From: Nitrosomonadaceae bacterium
GTDB taxonomy: Bacteria; Pseudomonadota; Gammaproteobacteria; Burkholderiales; Nitrosomonadaceae
Reading direction: 5' to 3'
NCBI GenBank assembly: GCA_919902515.1
Contig: CAKKRD010000010.1
Span: forward strand, 23,523 to 87,522
Length of the DNA: 64,000 nt
Made by a program: the position numbers and the translations under genes. The notes beneath the pieces were generated by a model. It was not told the DNA's origin, searched no databases, and saw only the letters and a program-made list of their open reading frames with translations. This document shows positions 27,246-38,533 of the stretch, in pieces. Each line of letters opens with the position of its first letter. Position 1 is the first letter of the stretch.

Positions 27246-28338
27246 TGACAATGCATTCCACCAGAGTGCCGGTTAGTACAGCCGCGGGTACCTCGGCATG
27301 AATCACAGCTTCACCAATACGTTTGAGGAGAACAAAACGCATTTTCCCGCCTTCGACTTTTTTGTCCATTCCCATCAGGTGCAGGTATTTTTCCACACCA
27401 AGATCGGGCGCAACAACAGGAAGCCCGGCCTGCAGGTAAATCTTGCGGATGCGCCCGACTTCGGCTGTACTGATCAGGTGCATGCGCTGTGACAATTCCG
27501 CAGCCAGCAACGTGCCTGCTGCCACGGCTTCGCCGTGCAGCCACACGCCGTAGCCCATGCCATTTTCGATGGCATGAGCAAAGGTATGGCCAAGATTGAG
27601 CAGCGCCCTTACACCACTTTCGCGTTCGTCAGCCGCGACAACTTCGGCCTTGTTCATGCAACTTCGTCGAATTGCTTCGTTCAACACATCCGGATCGCGC
27701 GCTAGCAGCTTGGTCATATTCTGTTCCAGCCACTCGAAAAAGATGGGGTCCCGGATCAATCCATACTTGATGATCTCCGCAATGCCGGCACGTAATTCCC
27801 TCTCGGGCAAGGTGTCGAGTGTTGCGCTGTCCGCCACCACCACGCGCGGCTGATGAAAAGCACCGATCATGTTCTTGCCGAGCGGGTGATTGATGCCGGT
27901 CTTGCCGCCCACCGAAGAATCCACTTGCGCCAGCAGCGTGGTTGGAACCTGGATAAACGGCACTCCACGCAGATAAGTTGCGGCAGCGAACCCGGCCAGA
28001 TCACCGATGACTCCGCCACCCAGCGCGATGACCGCAGTGTTGCGTTCACAGCGGTTTGATAGCAGAGCGTCGAAAATAAGATTCAACGTTTGCCAGTTTT
28101 TGTGCTCCTCACCGTCGGGAAGGATGATGGAGATAGCCGCTACCCCATGGCTTTCCAGTCCCATACGCAATCGTTCCAGGTAAAGCGGCGCCACCGTGGT
28201 GTTGGTGACGATGGCAACCCGCTTCTGCGGCAGGTAGGGCAGAATAAGGTCGGGCTGATCCAATATGCCAGCGCCGATAAGTATCGGGTAGCTACGCTCG
28301 TTTGCTGCAGAGGCGAACTCTACCGTAATGGTTTGCAT
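27238..28338 (-). CDS. aroB: 3-dehydroquinate synthase
   Basis: A 366-residue NAD-dependent enzyme forming 3-dehydroquinate from DAHP, the second step of the shikimate pathway. Seen in order: the NAD loop [12 protein letters not shown], the glycine-rich [40 protein letters not shown], and zinc ligands in GHTFAHAIE and HGEAVAAG. It follows aroK by 49 bases and overlaps the dgt-like gene. Confidence 0.97.
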   Translation of the reverse strand: MQTITVEFASAANERSYPILIGAGILDQPDLILPYLPQKRVAIVTNTTVAPLYLERLRMGLESHGVAAISIILPDGEEHKNWQTLNLIFDALLSNRCERNTAVIALGGGVIGDLAGFAAATYLRGVPFIQVPTTLLAQVDSSVGGKTGINHPLGKNMIGAFHQPRVVVADSATLDTLPERELRAGIAEIIKYGLIRDPIFFEWLEQNMTKLLARDPDVLNEAIRRSCMNKAEVVAADERESGVRALLNLGHTFAHAIENGMGYGVWLHGEAVAAGTLLAAELSQRMHLISTAEVGRIRKIYLQAGLPVVAPDLGVEKYLHLMGMDKKVEGGKMRFVLLKRIGEAVIHAEVPAAVLTGTLVECIVNA

Positions 28339-28387
28339 GGTATTCGTATGGATTTCATGGGTGTTGCAACAAGACTGCCAAGGTGGA

Positions 28388-28984
28388 TCAAGGAACCTCT
28401 GAATAAGTCCCGTCTATGTTCAAATCAGCACCCGTTAGCTGTTGCGCGAGTGATTGAGTCAGTTGACGAGTACTCTGCGTTCCGCTTTCAACAATGATAT
28501 GCGCTATTTCACAGTAAAGTGGATCACGTTGCGCGTAGAGCTCAGCCAGTTTGGCATGGGGATTCGGGGTCTGCAGCAGTGGCCGGCTCTTGTCGTGCCG
28601 GGTACGCCGCCACAGATCATCCACTGTGGCTCGCAGATAGACTACGGTACCATTACGCCTTAACAGCTCACGATTTTCCGCACTCAGTATTGCACCACCC
28701 CCTGTGGCCAGCACAATATTCTTTAATTTTACCAGTTCCTGTAGCATTTCCATCTCGCGCTTGCGAAAACCGGCCTCGCCTTCAATTTCAAAAATTACCG
28801 GTATGCCGACTCCGGTACGTTTCTGGATTTCACGATCTGAATCAAAAAATGTTTTATCCAGATGGCTGGCCAAAGACTTGCCGATGGTGGTTTTTCCCGC
28901 GCCCATCATGCCCACCAGAAAAATATTTCCGCCCGCTTCTGCCGCAGCATGGTCTGGCACCGTTGTCGCTTTAGCTGAATTCAT
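28388..28984 (-). CDS. aroK: Shikimate kinase
   Basis: A 198-residue P-loop kinase that phosphorylates shikimate. The Walker A motif is [12 protein letters not shown] (residues ~26-37). The shikimate-binding FFDSDREI and the glycine triplet ATGGGAIL are present, as is the lid RHDKSRPLL. There are about 20 extra N-terminal residues before the core, and the C-terminus is slightly extended. It is followed at 49 bases by aroB, and pilQ ends 87 bases upstream, so read-through from the pil operon is likely. Confidence 0.96.
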   Translation of the reverse strand: MNSAKATTVPDHAAAEAGGNIFLVGMMGAGKTTIGKSLASHLDKTFFDSDREIQKRTGVGIPVIFEIEGEAGFRKREMEMLQELVKLKNIVLATGGGAILSAENRELLRRNGTVVYLRATVDDLWRRTRHDKSRPLLQTPNPHAKLAELYAQRDPLYCEIAHIIVESGTQSTRQLTQSLAQQLTGADLNIDGTYSEVP

Positions 28985-29071
28985 TCGGGCAATTGTAGCG
29001 GAAATGCCTGCATCCGCGTAAACACAAAAAACCGTAGCGGGCTTTGCCGAGGCTGGAGAAATTCTCCGTGG

Positions 29072-31210
29072 TCAGCGCATATTAAGGCTGTCTTTCAATA
29101 TGCGCGGGGTAACAAAAATCAGTAGTTCTGTTTTATTGTCCCTTATTGCGTTATTCCTGAACACGTTTCCAAGCAACGGAATATTTCCCAGCAGAGGCAC
29201 CCTGTTGGTCAAAGTATTTTCGTCCCGGGAGAAAATACCGCCAATGACTACCGTCCCCCCATTCTCCACCAGTACCTGCGTGGTGATTTGCTTGGTATTG
29301 ATGGTCGGCACACCAGTGGCTGTAATCGTGCCGATGCTGTCCTGATTGACGTTCAAGTTCATGATGACATTGTTGTCAGGCGTGATCTGTGGCGTAACCT
29401 TGAGGCGCAGTGTTGCATCCCTGAAGACAACGCTGGTGGCGCCGCTGCTGGTCGCCTGCTGGAAGGGTATGCGCGCACCCTGTTCAATGGTGGCTTCAAC
29501 CTGATCGGCAGTCACTATTCGCGGGCTGGCAATGACTTTGCCTCTGCCGTCAGTTTCCAGTGCGGACAACTCCAGGTTGACCAGAGTGCCATTATTGATC
29601 TTGATCAGGCTGAGGCCCAGTGTAAACGGCCCACCCAATGCGGCGGCGGCACCTGCAGCACCGATTGCTGGCATGTTGACGTTATTAAACAGATTCGAGC
29701 CACTCGGGGAACCGCCAAGGGCCAAGGCGCTGGAACCCGTCTGAGGGCCGGAAATTCCGAGGCCGCCGACACTGTTACTCTGAACACCGAAGCGGGCACC
29801 AAGATTACGGCTGAATGTGTCAATCGCCTCGACGATACGTGCCTCGATCATCACCTGCCGCACGGGTATGTCGATTTTTACGAGCAGTTTGCGCAGCTCT
29901 TCCAATTGCGTGGGCGTATCTCTCACAAACAAAGTGTTGGTGCGGGCATCCATCGCCACGCTGCCACGCTTGGACAACATCTTCTGCACCGGGTCAGCCA
30001 ACATGGTTCTGATTACGTCGGCCTTCTGGTAACTCATCTGGAAACTCTCGGTGTGGATCGGCTCCAGATCGGAAATCTGCTGAAGGAACTCCAAATCAAG
30101 CTTCTCCTTGGTGGCAATTTCATCGCGTGGCGCAATCAGAATGACGTTACCGACTTGGCGCTGGCCCAATCCTTTGGCCTGAAGCATGATATCCAATGCC
30201 TGATCCCATGGGACATCCTTCAAACGCAGCGTAAGATTACCGGTGACTGTGTCGCTGGTGATGATATTGAGTCCGGTAAAATCAGCGATCACCTGCAGCA
30301 CTGCGCGCACATCCACGTTCTGAAAATTGAGCGACAGCCTGTCGCCCTTGAAACCTCCACGGCCTGATTTTCCATTCGCGAGTCTGTCGAGATCCTCTGC
30401 CACCGGCTTCACTTTCAGAATAAATTTGGTATCCGTCTGATAAGCCGAATGTTCCCATGGCCCCTTGGATTCGATCACCATGCGCACGTTTTCCCCATGC
30501 GTGAGGGTTTCGATGGTTTGTACCGGCGTGGCGAAATCCACTACATCCAGCCGCCGCTCCAGATTACGCGGCAGGGATGCCTTGATGAATTCGACTACGA
30601 TATTTTTTCCCTGCTGGCGCACATCAATTCCGATACCGGCATCCGACAAGTCCACCTGTACCAGCCCTTCACCGTCGGCACCGCGACGAAACTCCACATC
30701 CCGTAAACTGAGGAGCTGTGACCTGTCGGATTTGACTTCGGCAAAATGTGTGGCCGTACCGCTCACCGTGGGTTCAGCGATCACGCCCCGCAAGGTGATT
30801 AAAACGACTTTATCCTCGATTGCAGCAACATAATTCATCGGCCGAGACAGATTCATCACCAGACGGGTACGGCCTCCAACCTGCACAATATTAAGGCTGC
30901 GCACTCCCCCTTCGTCAATTCTCAGAATATTCTTACCCAGTGCATTGGACGTGCTGAGGAAATCGAAATAAATCCGTGCCGAGTCTGAGTTGCTCAGGGA
31001 AATGCCAACGGGAGGGGCAGTCAGCGGCTGATTCATCGTCACCTTGACCACCGTCAGATTACCTTGAGCGGTGGAAACACTGATGTCTTCAATATTGTAT
31101 TGCACAGCAGCAGCCGGTTCCGTGTCAGCCGCGATTGCGGGCGGGAGCATGGCCAATAACAAGATGCATCCCAGCCACGCATAACGATTCATAACAGTCG
31201 GTGTGTTCAT
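29072..31210 (-). CDS. pilQ: Type IV pilus secretin
   Basis: A 712-residue outer-membrane secretin through which the type IV pilus exits. It has a signal peptide at residues 1-27, AMIN domains (roughly 35-130 and 165-270), an STN/N0 region near 300 (LNFQNVDVRAVLQVIADFTGLN), an N1 domain, and the C-terminal secretin pore with the VPLLGNIPLLGNVF signature. Last gene of pilMNOPQ; its ATG overlaps the pilP stop by 4 bases. Confidence 0.97.
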   Translation of the reverse strand: MNTPTVMNRYAWLGCILLLAMLPPAIAADTEPAAAVQYNIEDISVSTAQGNLTVVKVTMNQPLTAPPVGISLSNSDSARIYFDFLSTSNALGKNILRIDEGGVRSLNIVQVGGRTRLVMNLSRPMNYVAAIEDKVVLITLRGVIAEPTVSGTATHFAEVKSDRSQLLSLRDVEFRRGADGEGLVQVDLSDAGIGIDVRQQGKNIVVEFIKASLPRNLERRLDVVDFATPVQTIETLTHGENVRMVIESKGPWEHSAYQTDTKFILKVKPVAEDLDRLANGKSGRGGFKGDRLSLNFQNVDVRAVLQVIADFTGLNIITSDTVTGNLTLRLKDVPWDQALDIMLQAKGLGQRQVGNVILIAPRDEIATKEKLDLEFLQQISDLEPIHTESFQMSYQKADVIRTMLADPVQKMLSKRGSVAMDARTNTLFVRDTPTQLEELRKLLVKIDIPVRQVMIEARIVEAIDTFSRNLGARFGVQSNSVGGLGISGPQTGSSALALGGSPSGSNLFNNVNMPAIGAAGAAAALGGPFTLGLSLIKINNGTLVNLELSALETDGRGKVIASPRIVTADQVEATIEQGARIPFQQATSSGATSVVFRDATLRLKVTPQITPDNNVIMNLNVNQDSIGTITATGVPTINTKQITTQVLVENGGTVVIGGIFSRDENTLTNRVPLLGNIPLLGNVFRNNAIRDNKTELLIFVTPRILKDSLNMR

Positions 31211-31731
31211 TGACTTCGCTCCTGATCTTCCAGTATTAGGGTGCTGACACGTTCTGCCCAGTCACCGGTATTGTCTTGCACGATTTCTTTAAGCCTAACC
31301 TCGGATTCCGAGATTGCGGTTATCGACCCGAAATCCTGACCCAGATAGCCACCCACTCTGACCCGGTGGAGGGTATTGTCCGGTGTCCTGATCAGTGCGT
31401 AGATCGCCTTATTTTGTTGCAACGAGCCAACCATTTTCAGGCTCTCCAGCGGGAAGCTTTCCAGAAACTCCTTGCGTCGCTTCAGATCTGGCTGGAGTCC
31501 ACCGCCGCCACTTTTCATCGACTCGCTCTTGCGCGGCTTGAATGGATCGGGAATATCGAATGCGTCATAGGGATAGCGCTCATAGGGCTTGATCACGGGT
31601 GGCGGAACCACCTTGCCATGCAGATCTTTGCCGGAATCTCTGATGAATTGATCCAGATCGCTATAGGTACTCTCAGCGCAAGCAGATAGCGCTAATGAAA
31701 TCAGCAGCGGCAGATGAGACCGCTGCATCAT
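31207..31731 (-). CDS. pilP: Type IV pilus assembly lipoprotein
   Basis: A 174-residue periplasmic lipoprotein linking the PilMNO inner-membrane platform to the PilQ secretin. A lipobox is visible, LSAC with the acceptor Cys at residue 18. The central region is proline-rich and disordered (PPPVIKPYERYPYDAFDIPDPF), then the beta-sandwich domain contains RVRVGGYLGQDFGSI. It overlaps pilO and pilQ by 4 bases each. Confidence 0.95.
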   Translation of the reverse strand: MMQRSHLPLLISLALSACAESTYSDLDQFIRDSGKDLHGKVVPPPVIKPYERYPYDAFDIPDPFKPRKSESMKSGGGGLQPDLKRRKEFLESFPLESLKMVGSLQQNKAIYALIRTPDNTLHRVRVGGYLGQDFGSITAISESEVRLKEIVQDNTGDWAERVSTLILEDQERSQ

Positions 31732-32363
31732 TTCTTACCCTCAGCCGCCAGTGCGGCAGCCTTTTTCTGCTTTGCCACCTCTTCCTCATCGAGATAGCGA
31801 AACGTTTTGGCCGTGGCATCCAGCACCAAGTCTCCTTTAGTGTCGGGAGCAATACTTATATTGTTCAGCGTTACGATACGCGGCAACTGCGCGATGTCGC
31901 TGGCAAATGCACCGATGTCGTGGTAGCTGCCGGTGACACGAACCGTGATAGGCAGCTCAGCGTAAAACTCTGTCATGGTCTCGCTGGCCGCCGGCCTGAA
32001 CAACTCAAACTGCAAGCCACGTCCCAGCCCTGCCTGATTGATGTCTATCAGCAGTGCATCCATTTCGGATTTGCTCGGCAGTTGTTTTAACAAGGTACCG
32101 AGAGACTGTTCGATATCCTGTAATTGCTGTCGCAAAATATCCAGATTGGCCGCATTCCTTCTCTTTGCTAGATAGGCTTCTTTCAGTTCCGTTTCTTCTG
32201 TCTTGGCCCGATCCAGAATTTCCCACTGCCCCTGCCAATCCAGCATAACGCCTACAGCAATGATCGCCATCAGCAACGTGGCGAGGGCGCCGGCTTTTAT
32301 GCTCGCAGGCCAGCCGCCCGGATCACGGGGATTGAGTAGTCTTATTTCTTCGGATAGGCTCAT
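31728..32363 (-). CDS. pilO: Type IV pilus inner-membrane protein
   Basis: A 211-residue bitopic protein with one helix near residues 27-45, a coiled coil at ~48-90, and a ferredoxin-like periplasmic domain (LPITVRVTGSYHDIGAF). It forms heterodimers with PilN in the alignment subcomplex. The C-terminus is Lys/Ala-rich. It follows pilN by 6 bases. Confidence 0.95.
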   Translation of the reverse strand: MSLSEEIRLLNPRDPGGWPASIKAGALATLLMAIIAVGVMLDWQGQWEILDRAKTEETELKEAYLAKRRNAANLDILRQQLQDIEQSLGTLLKQLPSKSEMDALLIDINQAGLGRGLQFELFRPAASETMTEFYAELPITVRVTGSYHDIGAFASDIAQLPRIVTLNNISIAPDTKGDLVLDATAKTFRYLDEEEVAKQKKAAALAAEGKK

Positions 32364-32369
32364 GGCGAT

Positions 32370-32969
32370 TTAATTTGTTGGCTTTTCTACAGGTTTTGCC
32401 AAATCCGCAGACGGAATCTTGTCATCGGCATTCCCGGACAGCTTTACATTAAGATTGAACTCGTTGAGGCGGGCGTTATTCACCGTAGCAACCTTGATTT
32501 CAATCAATGATGGCGCTTCTAGCCAGGGTGACGATTCCAGATTGCGCATCAGAACCGACACCCGTGAACTGGACTGGGCATACCCTGCCAGATTAATGTC
32601 ATGGTTGGTCTGCTTGATGCTACTGAGATAGACCCCGTCTGGAAGCAGCCGCACCAACTGATCCAGCAAATGCACCACTTCAACCCGGTCGTCCTGCAAA
32701 GTCTCGACCACTCTCTTGCGCGCCAGCAGCGCATCTGTTAGCTCCTTGATTTTCTTGATCTCTTCGATTTTCTTATCAAGAATAACAATCTGCTCTTTCA
32801 TGTAATTGTTGCGCCCATTCTGGTATTCTATTTGTCCAACGATCGCAACGTGGGCCGCAGCGACAATTACGAGTCCCAGTATGAATGTCACTCCAGCCAG
32901 CACAGCGATTTGCTGCTGTCTCGCCTTGCGCTTGAGTTCACGGTGAGGGAGCAGGTTGATACGGATCAT
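32370..32969 (-). CDS. pilN: Type IV pilus inner-membrane protein
   Basis: A 199-residue protein with the conserved cytoplasmic N-terminal peptide MIRINLLPHRELKRK that binds PilM. A membrane helix follows at ~21-43, then a coiled coil and a periplasmic PilN domain (LVRLLPDGVYLSSIKQT). Its start overlaps the pilM stop by 4 bases. Confidence 0.96.
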   Translation of the reverse strand: MIRINLLPHRELKRKARQQQIAVLAGVTFILGLVIVAAAHVAIVGQIEYQNGRNNYMKEQIVILDKKIEEIKKIKELTDALLARKRVVETLQDDRVEVVHLLDQLVRLLPDGVYLSSIKQTNHDINLAGYAQSSSRVSVLMRNLESSPWLEAPSLIEIKVATVNNARLNEFNLNVKLSGNADDKIPSADLAKPVEKPTN

Positions 32970-34069
32970 GATCGATCAAAACTTCGCAAAGCCAGACCAC
33001 AGGCGACCAGAAGCGAAGGGGCATCGGCACTCAGTTGTTTCGGTGTAACCCGGCTGGATAGTTCCATGCCGATGAAAGGATTGACGACCAGGGTGCCAAC
33101 TTGAGTGCGGGCCGCAATAATCTCGTCCAACTCCGGGATGACGGCGCACCCACCTGCCAGGAAGATGTAATTGACAGCGGTGAACTGGGTCGAGGTGAAG
33201 AAAAATTGCAGGGCACGAGCCACTTCCAGCGCCAGGGTTTCGCGGAATGGCTGTAACACGCTGGTCTTATAATTATCGGGAAGTTCGCCGCTGCGCTTGG
33301 CGGCTTCCGCTTCTTCCGGCGTAAGATTGAAATGGCTTTGAATTTCCTGGGTAAGTTGGTCGCCGCCAAACGGTTGATTACGCATATAGACCGATTGCCC
33401 ATTACGCAATACATTGATGCTTATACCCGTGGCGCCAATGTCGACAAGCGCAATGATCTGGTCTTTTCCGCCGCCCGGAAGCCGGTTCTCAATCAACTCG
33501 AAAGCAGCCTGCGCGGCATACGGCTCAACGTCCATGACCACAGCCTTCAGACCAGCAGTCAGCGCCACAGCTACCCGGTCCTCCACTTTTTCCTTGCGCG
33601 AGGCAGCAATCAGTACTTCCACTTCTTCCGGATTGCCGGGTGCTGGCCCCACCACCTGAAAATCGAGGTTTACCTCATCCAGCGCGAAGGGAATATACTG
33701 GTTGGCCTCGGTCTCGACCTGGAAAAGCAGATCTTCTTCCCGCTGCCCTGCCGGAACGATGATTTTCTTGGTGATCACTGCTGCCGCCGGCAACGCCAGG
33801 GCAACCGTCTTAAGCCGTGTTCCCATGCGCTTCCAGCCGCGCCGCAGGCTTTCACTTACCGCTTCCAGGCTGACGATATTGCCATCCAGCATGGCATCCC
33901 TGGGCAAGGGCTCGATCGCGTAACGTTCGACCCGATAAACGTTACTGTTCTTTCCGGCCATGGAAAGTTCAACCATCTTCACCGAAGACGAGCTGATATC
34001 CACACCTATCAGCGATGGCGGCCTCGTTTGAAGAAAGGTAAAATCTATGTCAATCTTTCCATTTAACAT
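32966..34069 (-). CDS. pilM: Type IV pilus assembly ATPase-like protein
   Basis: A 367-residue actin/FtsA-like cytoplasmic protein that anchors PilN. It shows GVDISSSSVKMVEL (phosphate-1), VDIGATGISINV (phosphate-2) and an adenosine-motif region IFLAGGCAVIPEL. First gene of pilMNOPQ, divergent from the PBP1A gene as in many beta- and gammaproteobacteria. A promoter candidate lies 49-77 bases upstream. Confidence 0.96.
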   Translation of the reverse strand: MLNGKIDIDFTFLQTRPPSLIGVDISSSSVKMVELSMAGKNSNVYRVERYAIEPLPRDAMLDGNIVSLEAVSESLRRGWKRMGTRLKTVALALPAAAVITKKIIVPAGQREEDLLFQVETEANQYIPFALDEVNLDFQVVGPAPGNPEEVEVLIAASRKEKVEDRVAVALTAGLKAVVMDVEPYAAQAAFELIENRLPGGGKDQIIALVDIGATGISINVLRNGQSVYMRNQPFGGDQLTQEIQSHFNLTPEEAEAAKRSGELPDNYKTSVLQPFRETLALEVARALQFFFTSTQFTAVNYIFLAGGCAVIPELDEIIAARTQVGTLVVNPFIGMELSSRVTPKQLSADAPSLLVACGLALRSFDRS

Positions 34070-34117
34070 TAGTTAGTTAGGAGCAATGCATATAAAATAG
34101 ATTAAATGCTCTTGGCA

Positions 34118-34146
34118 ACTATAACGCATATAAAGCATTTTACCAA
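34118..34146 (-). promoter_or_regulatory. Putative sigma-70 promoter of pilMNOPQ
   Basis: On the minus strand TTGGTA (34146-34141) and TATAGT (34123-34118) are spaced by 17 bases, ending about 49 bases before the pilM ATG. The match is 4/6 and 5/6. It lies in a 208-base AT-rich divergent region shared with the PBP1A gene, in which GCATATAAA occurs twice. Confidence 0.5.
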
Positions 34147-34212
34147 CACACCCCCTATAATGGCTTACGTTTATTGTGGCTTTTTTTGAGAACAAGCCAT
34201 TTGCGGAAAAAC

Positions 34213-34226
34213 GGGGTATATACCCC
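34213..34226. promoter_or_regulatory. 14-base perfect palindrome next to a TATAAT box
   Basis: GGGGTATATACCCC lies about 52 bases before the PBP1A start and two bases before TATAAT (34228-34233). The placement suits an operator or part of the PBP1A promoter. No good -35 was found for that TATAAT, so its promoter role is unproven. Confidence 0.35.
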
Positions 34227-34277
34227 TTATAATTCAAAGATGTTTATTTTGACCCATCACTTCAAAGCTTATTTTTC

Positions 34278-36596
34278 ATGCTAGCACGCTGGTGGCTTTA
34301 CCCAATCGTCGCTTTGTTGGGGCTGAGCCTGCTCGGCGCCCTGCTGGTTGGATTCGCGGTGCTGGTTACCCTCCCCACGCTGCCATCGCTTGAAGCGCTG
34401 ACTGACTACCGTCCAAAGATTCCGTTACGGGTCTATAGTGCCGAAGGCGTGCTGATGGGGGAGTTCGGCGAGGAGCGCCGCGCCGTGGTGAAAGTCAGCG
34501 AGGTGCCGGAACGCCTCAAACAGGCGATTCTGGCAGCAGAAGATGATCGCTTTTACCAGCACGGCGGGGTGGATTACGCGGGTGTGCTGCGCGCAGCTTA
34601 TTCCAATTTCACCTCCGGTGGTGTCCGTCAGGGCGCCAGCACCATCACCATGCAGGTGGCGCGGAATTTTTTCCTGACCAAGGAAAAAACCCTAACACGA
34701 AAATTCAGCGAAGCTCTGCTTGCATTCAAGATTGAACACAGCTTGAGCAAGGATGAAATCCTCGAGCTCTACATCAACCAGATTTATCTCGGTCAGCGTG
34801 CCTATGGTTTCGCTTCCGCAGCACAGGTCTACTTCGGCAAAACCCTGGCTGATATCAACCTGGCTGAAGCTGCCATGCTGGCGGGCCTGCCCAAAGCGCC
34901 TTCGCACTACAACCCGATAGTCAATCCCAAGCGCGCCAAAACGCGGCAGCTCTACGTGCTGCGGCGCATGCATGAACTCGGTCATATTCCCACTCAGGAA
35001 TTCAAGGAGACCGGGGAACAGCCACTGCGGATCAAGCGCAAATCACAGGAATTCCCGATACGAGCTGAGTATGTAGCCGAAATGGTGCGCCAAGCGGTCT
35101 ATGACCGCTATCAGGAAGAAACCTACATCAGAGGTTTCAAAGTCTATACGACTGTGCGGCAACTGGATCAGCAGGCGGCTTACCAGTCTCTGCGCCAGGG
35201 TGTGATGGATTATGACCGGCGTCGCGGCTATCGCGGTCCGGAAGCAGTTGTTGATTTGCCGAAAAACGGTGCAAATCAGGAAGAGGCGCTGGAAAATGTG
35301 GTGCAGGATATGATCGACAGCGATGACATTTATGCTGCTGTGGTGCTGACTGCCGACTCCAAATCCGTGCATGCTTACCGCAGAGGGGGGGAGAACATCG
35401 AGATCACTGGCGACGGTCTCAAATTCGCGCATAAATTCCTTGCCGACACGGTAGCCGCCAGTCAACAGCGTATCCGTCCCGGGGCGCTAATCCGGGTACA
35501 GAAAAACGAAAAAGATGCATGGCAAATTGTGCAACTTCCCCAAGTTGAAGCTTCGCTGGTTTCTATCGATCCGCAAGATGGGGCAATTCGCGCGCTGGTG
35601 GGCGGATTTGACTTCAACCGCAATCAGTTCAACCACGTCACACAGGCTTGGCGCCAACCGGGCTCCAGCTTGAAACCCTTCATTTATTCAGCCGCACTGG
35701 AAAAGGGCTTTACCCCGGCAACTGTCATTAACGATGCGCCGCTTTCCTTTAGCGCTGCCGAAACGGGCAGCAAACTGTGGGAACCAAGGAATTTCGATGG
35801 CAAGTACGAGGGGCCATTACGCATGCGCGAAGCGCTTGCCAAATCCAAGAATATGGTGTCGATTCGTATTCTCCAAGCCATTGGCGTCCAGTATGCCCAA
35901 GATTATATCTCCCGCTTTGGTTTTGACCCCAGCATGCACCCGCCTTACATGACTATGGCATTAGGTGCGGGGTCCGTGACGCCGATGCAGATGGCGGTGG
36001 GTTACACAACGTTCGCCAATGGCGGTTTCCGCATCGCACCCTATTTCATCGAGCGTATCGAGGATGAAAAGGGCAATGTACTGGAACAGGCGCAACCAGC
36101 GCGGGTAACAAAAAACGCCGCGCAGGTCATAGACCCGCGCAATGCTTTTCTTATGACCAACATGATGCAAGATGTGGTGGAGCGAGGCACTGCGACCAGA
36201 GCAAAGCAGCTTAGCCGTACTGATCTGGCTGGAAAAACCGGCACCACCAATGATCATATCGATGCCTGGTTTTGTGGTTACCAGGCCAATCTGGTCGCAG
36301 TGGCCTGGATCGGTTTCGACAATCCAAGATCATTGGGTGATAACGAAACCGGAGGTCGGGCTGCCCTGCCCATATGGATGGGTTATATGAGTAAGGTGTT
36401 GCAGAATGTCCCCATGGCCATCTATACACTCCCCCGAGGCGTTACGATGACCAGAATCAATCCGGTAACCGGTCTGAGAGAAGCGCATGGCGCAATGACA
36501 GAGTATTTTCTGCAAGAGCAGTTGCCGCCGGAAGCCAGCCGCGATGATGATGACGTCGCCAAACCGTCAGGCGATGTGCCGGATCGGTTGTTGTAG
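34278..36596 (+). CDS. mrcA: Penicillin-binding protein 1A (bifunctional)
   Basis: A 772-residue class A PBP that polymerises and cross-links peptidoglycan. It has an N-terminal membrane helix (~6-30), then GT51 transglycosylase with EDDRFYQHGGVDYAG and GGVRQGASTITMQVARNFFL. An ODD/OB insert follows at ~290-400. The transpeptidase has SxxK (GSSLKPFIY), SKN (KSKNMVSIR) and KTGT (AGKTGTTNDHIDAW). It is divergent from pilM and convergent with hemB. Confidence 0.96.
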   Translation: MLARWWLYPIVALLGLSLLGALLVGFAVLVTLPTLPSLEALTDYRPKIPLRVYSAEGVLMGEFGEERRAVVKVSEVPERLKQAILAAEDDRFYQHGGVDYAGVLRAAYSNFTSGGVRQGASTITMQVARNFFLTKEKTLTRKFSEALLAFKIEHSLSKDEILELYINQIYLGQRAYGFASAAQVYFGKTLADINLAEAAMLAGLPKAPSHYNPIVNPKRAKTRQLYVLRRMHELGHIPTQEFKETGEQPLRIKRKSQEFPIRAEYVAEMVRQAVYDRYQEETYIRGFKVYTTVRQLDQQAAYQSLRQGVMDYDRRRGYRGPEAVVDLPKNGANQEEALENVVQDMIDSDDIYAAVVLTADSKSVHAYRRGGENIEITGDGLKFAHKFLADTVAASQQRIRPGALIRVQKNEKDAWQIVQLPQVEASLVSIDPQDGAIRALVGGFDFNRNQFNHVTQAWRQPGSSLKPFIYSAALEKGFTPATVINDAPLSFSAAETGSKLWEPRNFDGKYEGPLRMREALAKSKNMVSIRILQAIGVQYAQDYISRFGFDPSMHPPYMTMALGAGSVTPMQMAVGYTTFANGGFRIAPYFIERIEDEKGNVLEQAQPARVTKNAAQVIDPRNAFLMTNMMQDVVERGTATRAKQLSRTDLAGKTGTTNDHIDAWFCGYQANLVAVAWIGFDNPRSLGDNETGGRAALPIWMGYMSKVLQNVPMAIYTLPRGVTMTRINPVTGLREAHGAMTEYFLQEQLPPEASRDDDDVAKPSGDVPDRLL

Positions 36597-36632
36597 CAGC
36601 ACCCAGGCCATCACGCTACTCGCGACCATCCT

Positions 36633-37673
<1,041 letters not shown>

Positions 37674-37784
37674 TTAACAAAAATTTAAGATTCCGGGAAC
37701 TTGTTCCATGACTCTATCGTCTTATTGACAGACGATGTTTGACTGTCTCCCGCTTCCCCTCCCTGAGCGGGGCCTTAATACTTG

Positions 37785-38471
37785 TTAAGGCAGTTTGCCC
37801 CCGGTTTTATTCCCCTTTAACCGGGGGTTTTTTATTTCAGGCTTAGCCGTCGGATTTGATTCCAGAGTCAAAGCTGCGTCCAATTCAAGCCAGCTTCCCA
37901 GCACGGTAGTAGCCTCTTCGACACCTTCTTTGGCCAGACTGGAAAAGAGTTGCGTGCTGCATTGTGGATAGCTTTCCTGCAAAAAAACCTGCACCTCCTT
38001 AAGAGTCTTTCTGGCCTGCTGCCGGGTAAGTTTGTCCGCCTTGGTAAGTATCACATGCACCGCTTTCCCGGTTGGCGCAAACCAATCCAGCATCCGCTGG
38101 TCAAGCGGGGTTAAAGGATGACGCACATCCATGATAAGCACCATGCCGTGAAGCGACTCCCTGGCTTGCAGATAGGTGCTAAGCAGGTGTTCCCAGTGCT
38201 GGCGGATTTCCAGCGGCACCTTGGCATAGCCGTAGCCAGGAAGATCGACCAGAAAACGATCATTTCCCAGTTGAAAAAAGTTGATATGCTGAGTACGCCC
38301 CGGTGTCTTGCTGACAAAGGCGAGACGGCCGCGATTGGCCAGGGTGTTGATAACACTCGATTTGCCTGCGTTAGAACGTCCGGCAAAGGCAATCTCCACT
38401 CCGCCGGGCAGCGGCAAATCCCGCAGGTGATTGACGGTGGTGTAGAAAGTCGCGTGTTGAAAAAGAGACAT
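37785..38471 (-). CDS. engB: Ribosome-biogenesis GTPase EngB/YihA
   Basis: A 228-residue P-loop GTPase involved in 50S assembly. Motifs: GRSNAGKSS (G1), [11 protein letters not shown] (G2), DLPGYGYA (G3), LTKADKL (G4), SSLAKEG (G5). The C-terminus is extended by a ~25-residue basic tail whose coding DNA also forms a strong hairpin (37798-37833). The stop codon lies in a second inverted repeat, GCCTTAA/TTAAGGC (37772-37791). Confidence 0.95.
   Translation of the reverse strand: MSLFQHATFYTTVNHLRDLPLPGGVEIAFAGRSNAGKSSVINTLANRGRLAFVSKTPGRTQHINFFQLGNDRFLVDLPGYGYAKVPLEIRQHWEHLLSTYLQARESLHGMVLIMDVRHPLTPLDQRMLDWFAPTGKAVHVILTKADKLTRQQARKTLKEVQVFLQESYPQCSTQLFSSLAKEGVEEATTVLGSWLELDAALTLESNPTAKPEIKNPRLKGNKTGGKLP
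37798..37833 (+). terminator. Terminator-like hairpin on the strand opposite engB
   Basis: CCCCCGGTT (37798-37806) pairs perfectly with AACCGGGGG (37819-37827), and six T follow on the plus strand. It lies inside the last codons of engB, so it would stop only plus-strand transcription, such as read-through past PBP1A or antisense RNA. It may instead be coding coincidence. Confidence 0.5.
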
Positions 38472-38533
38472 GGATTTCCGGATCAGAGGTAGTGGAACTG
38501 GAAAATTAATTGTTGGCCGTACGGCAACTGAAC

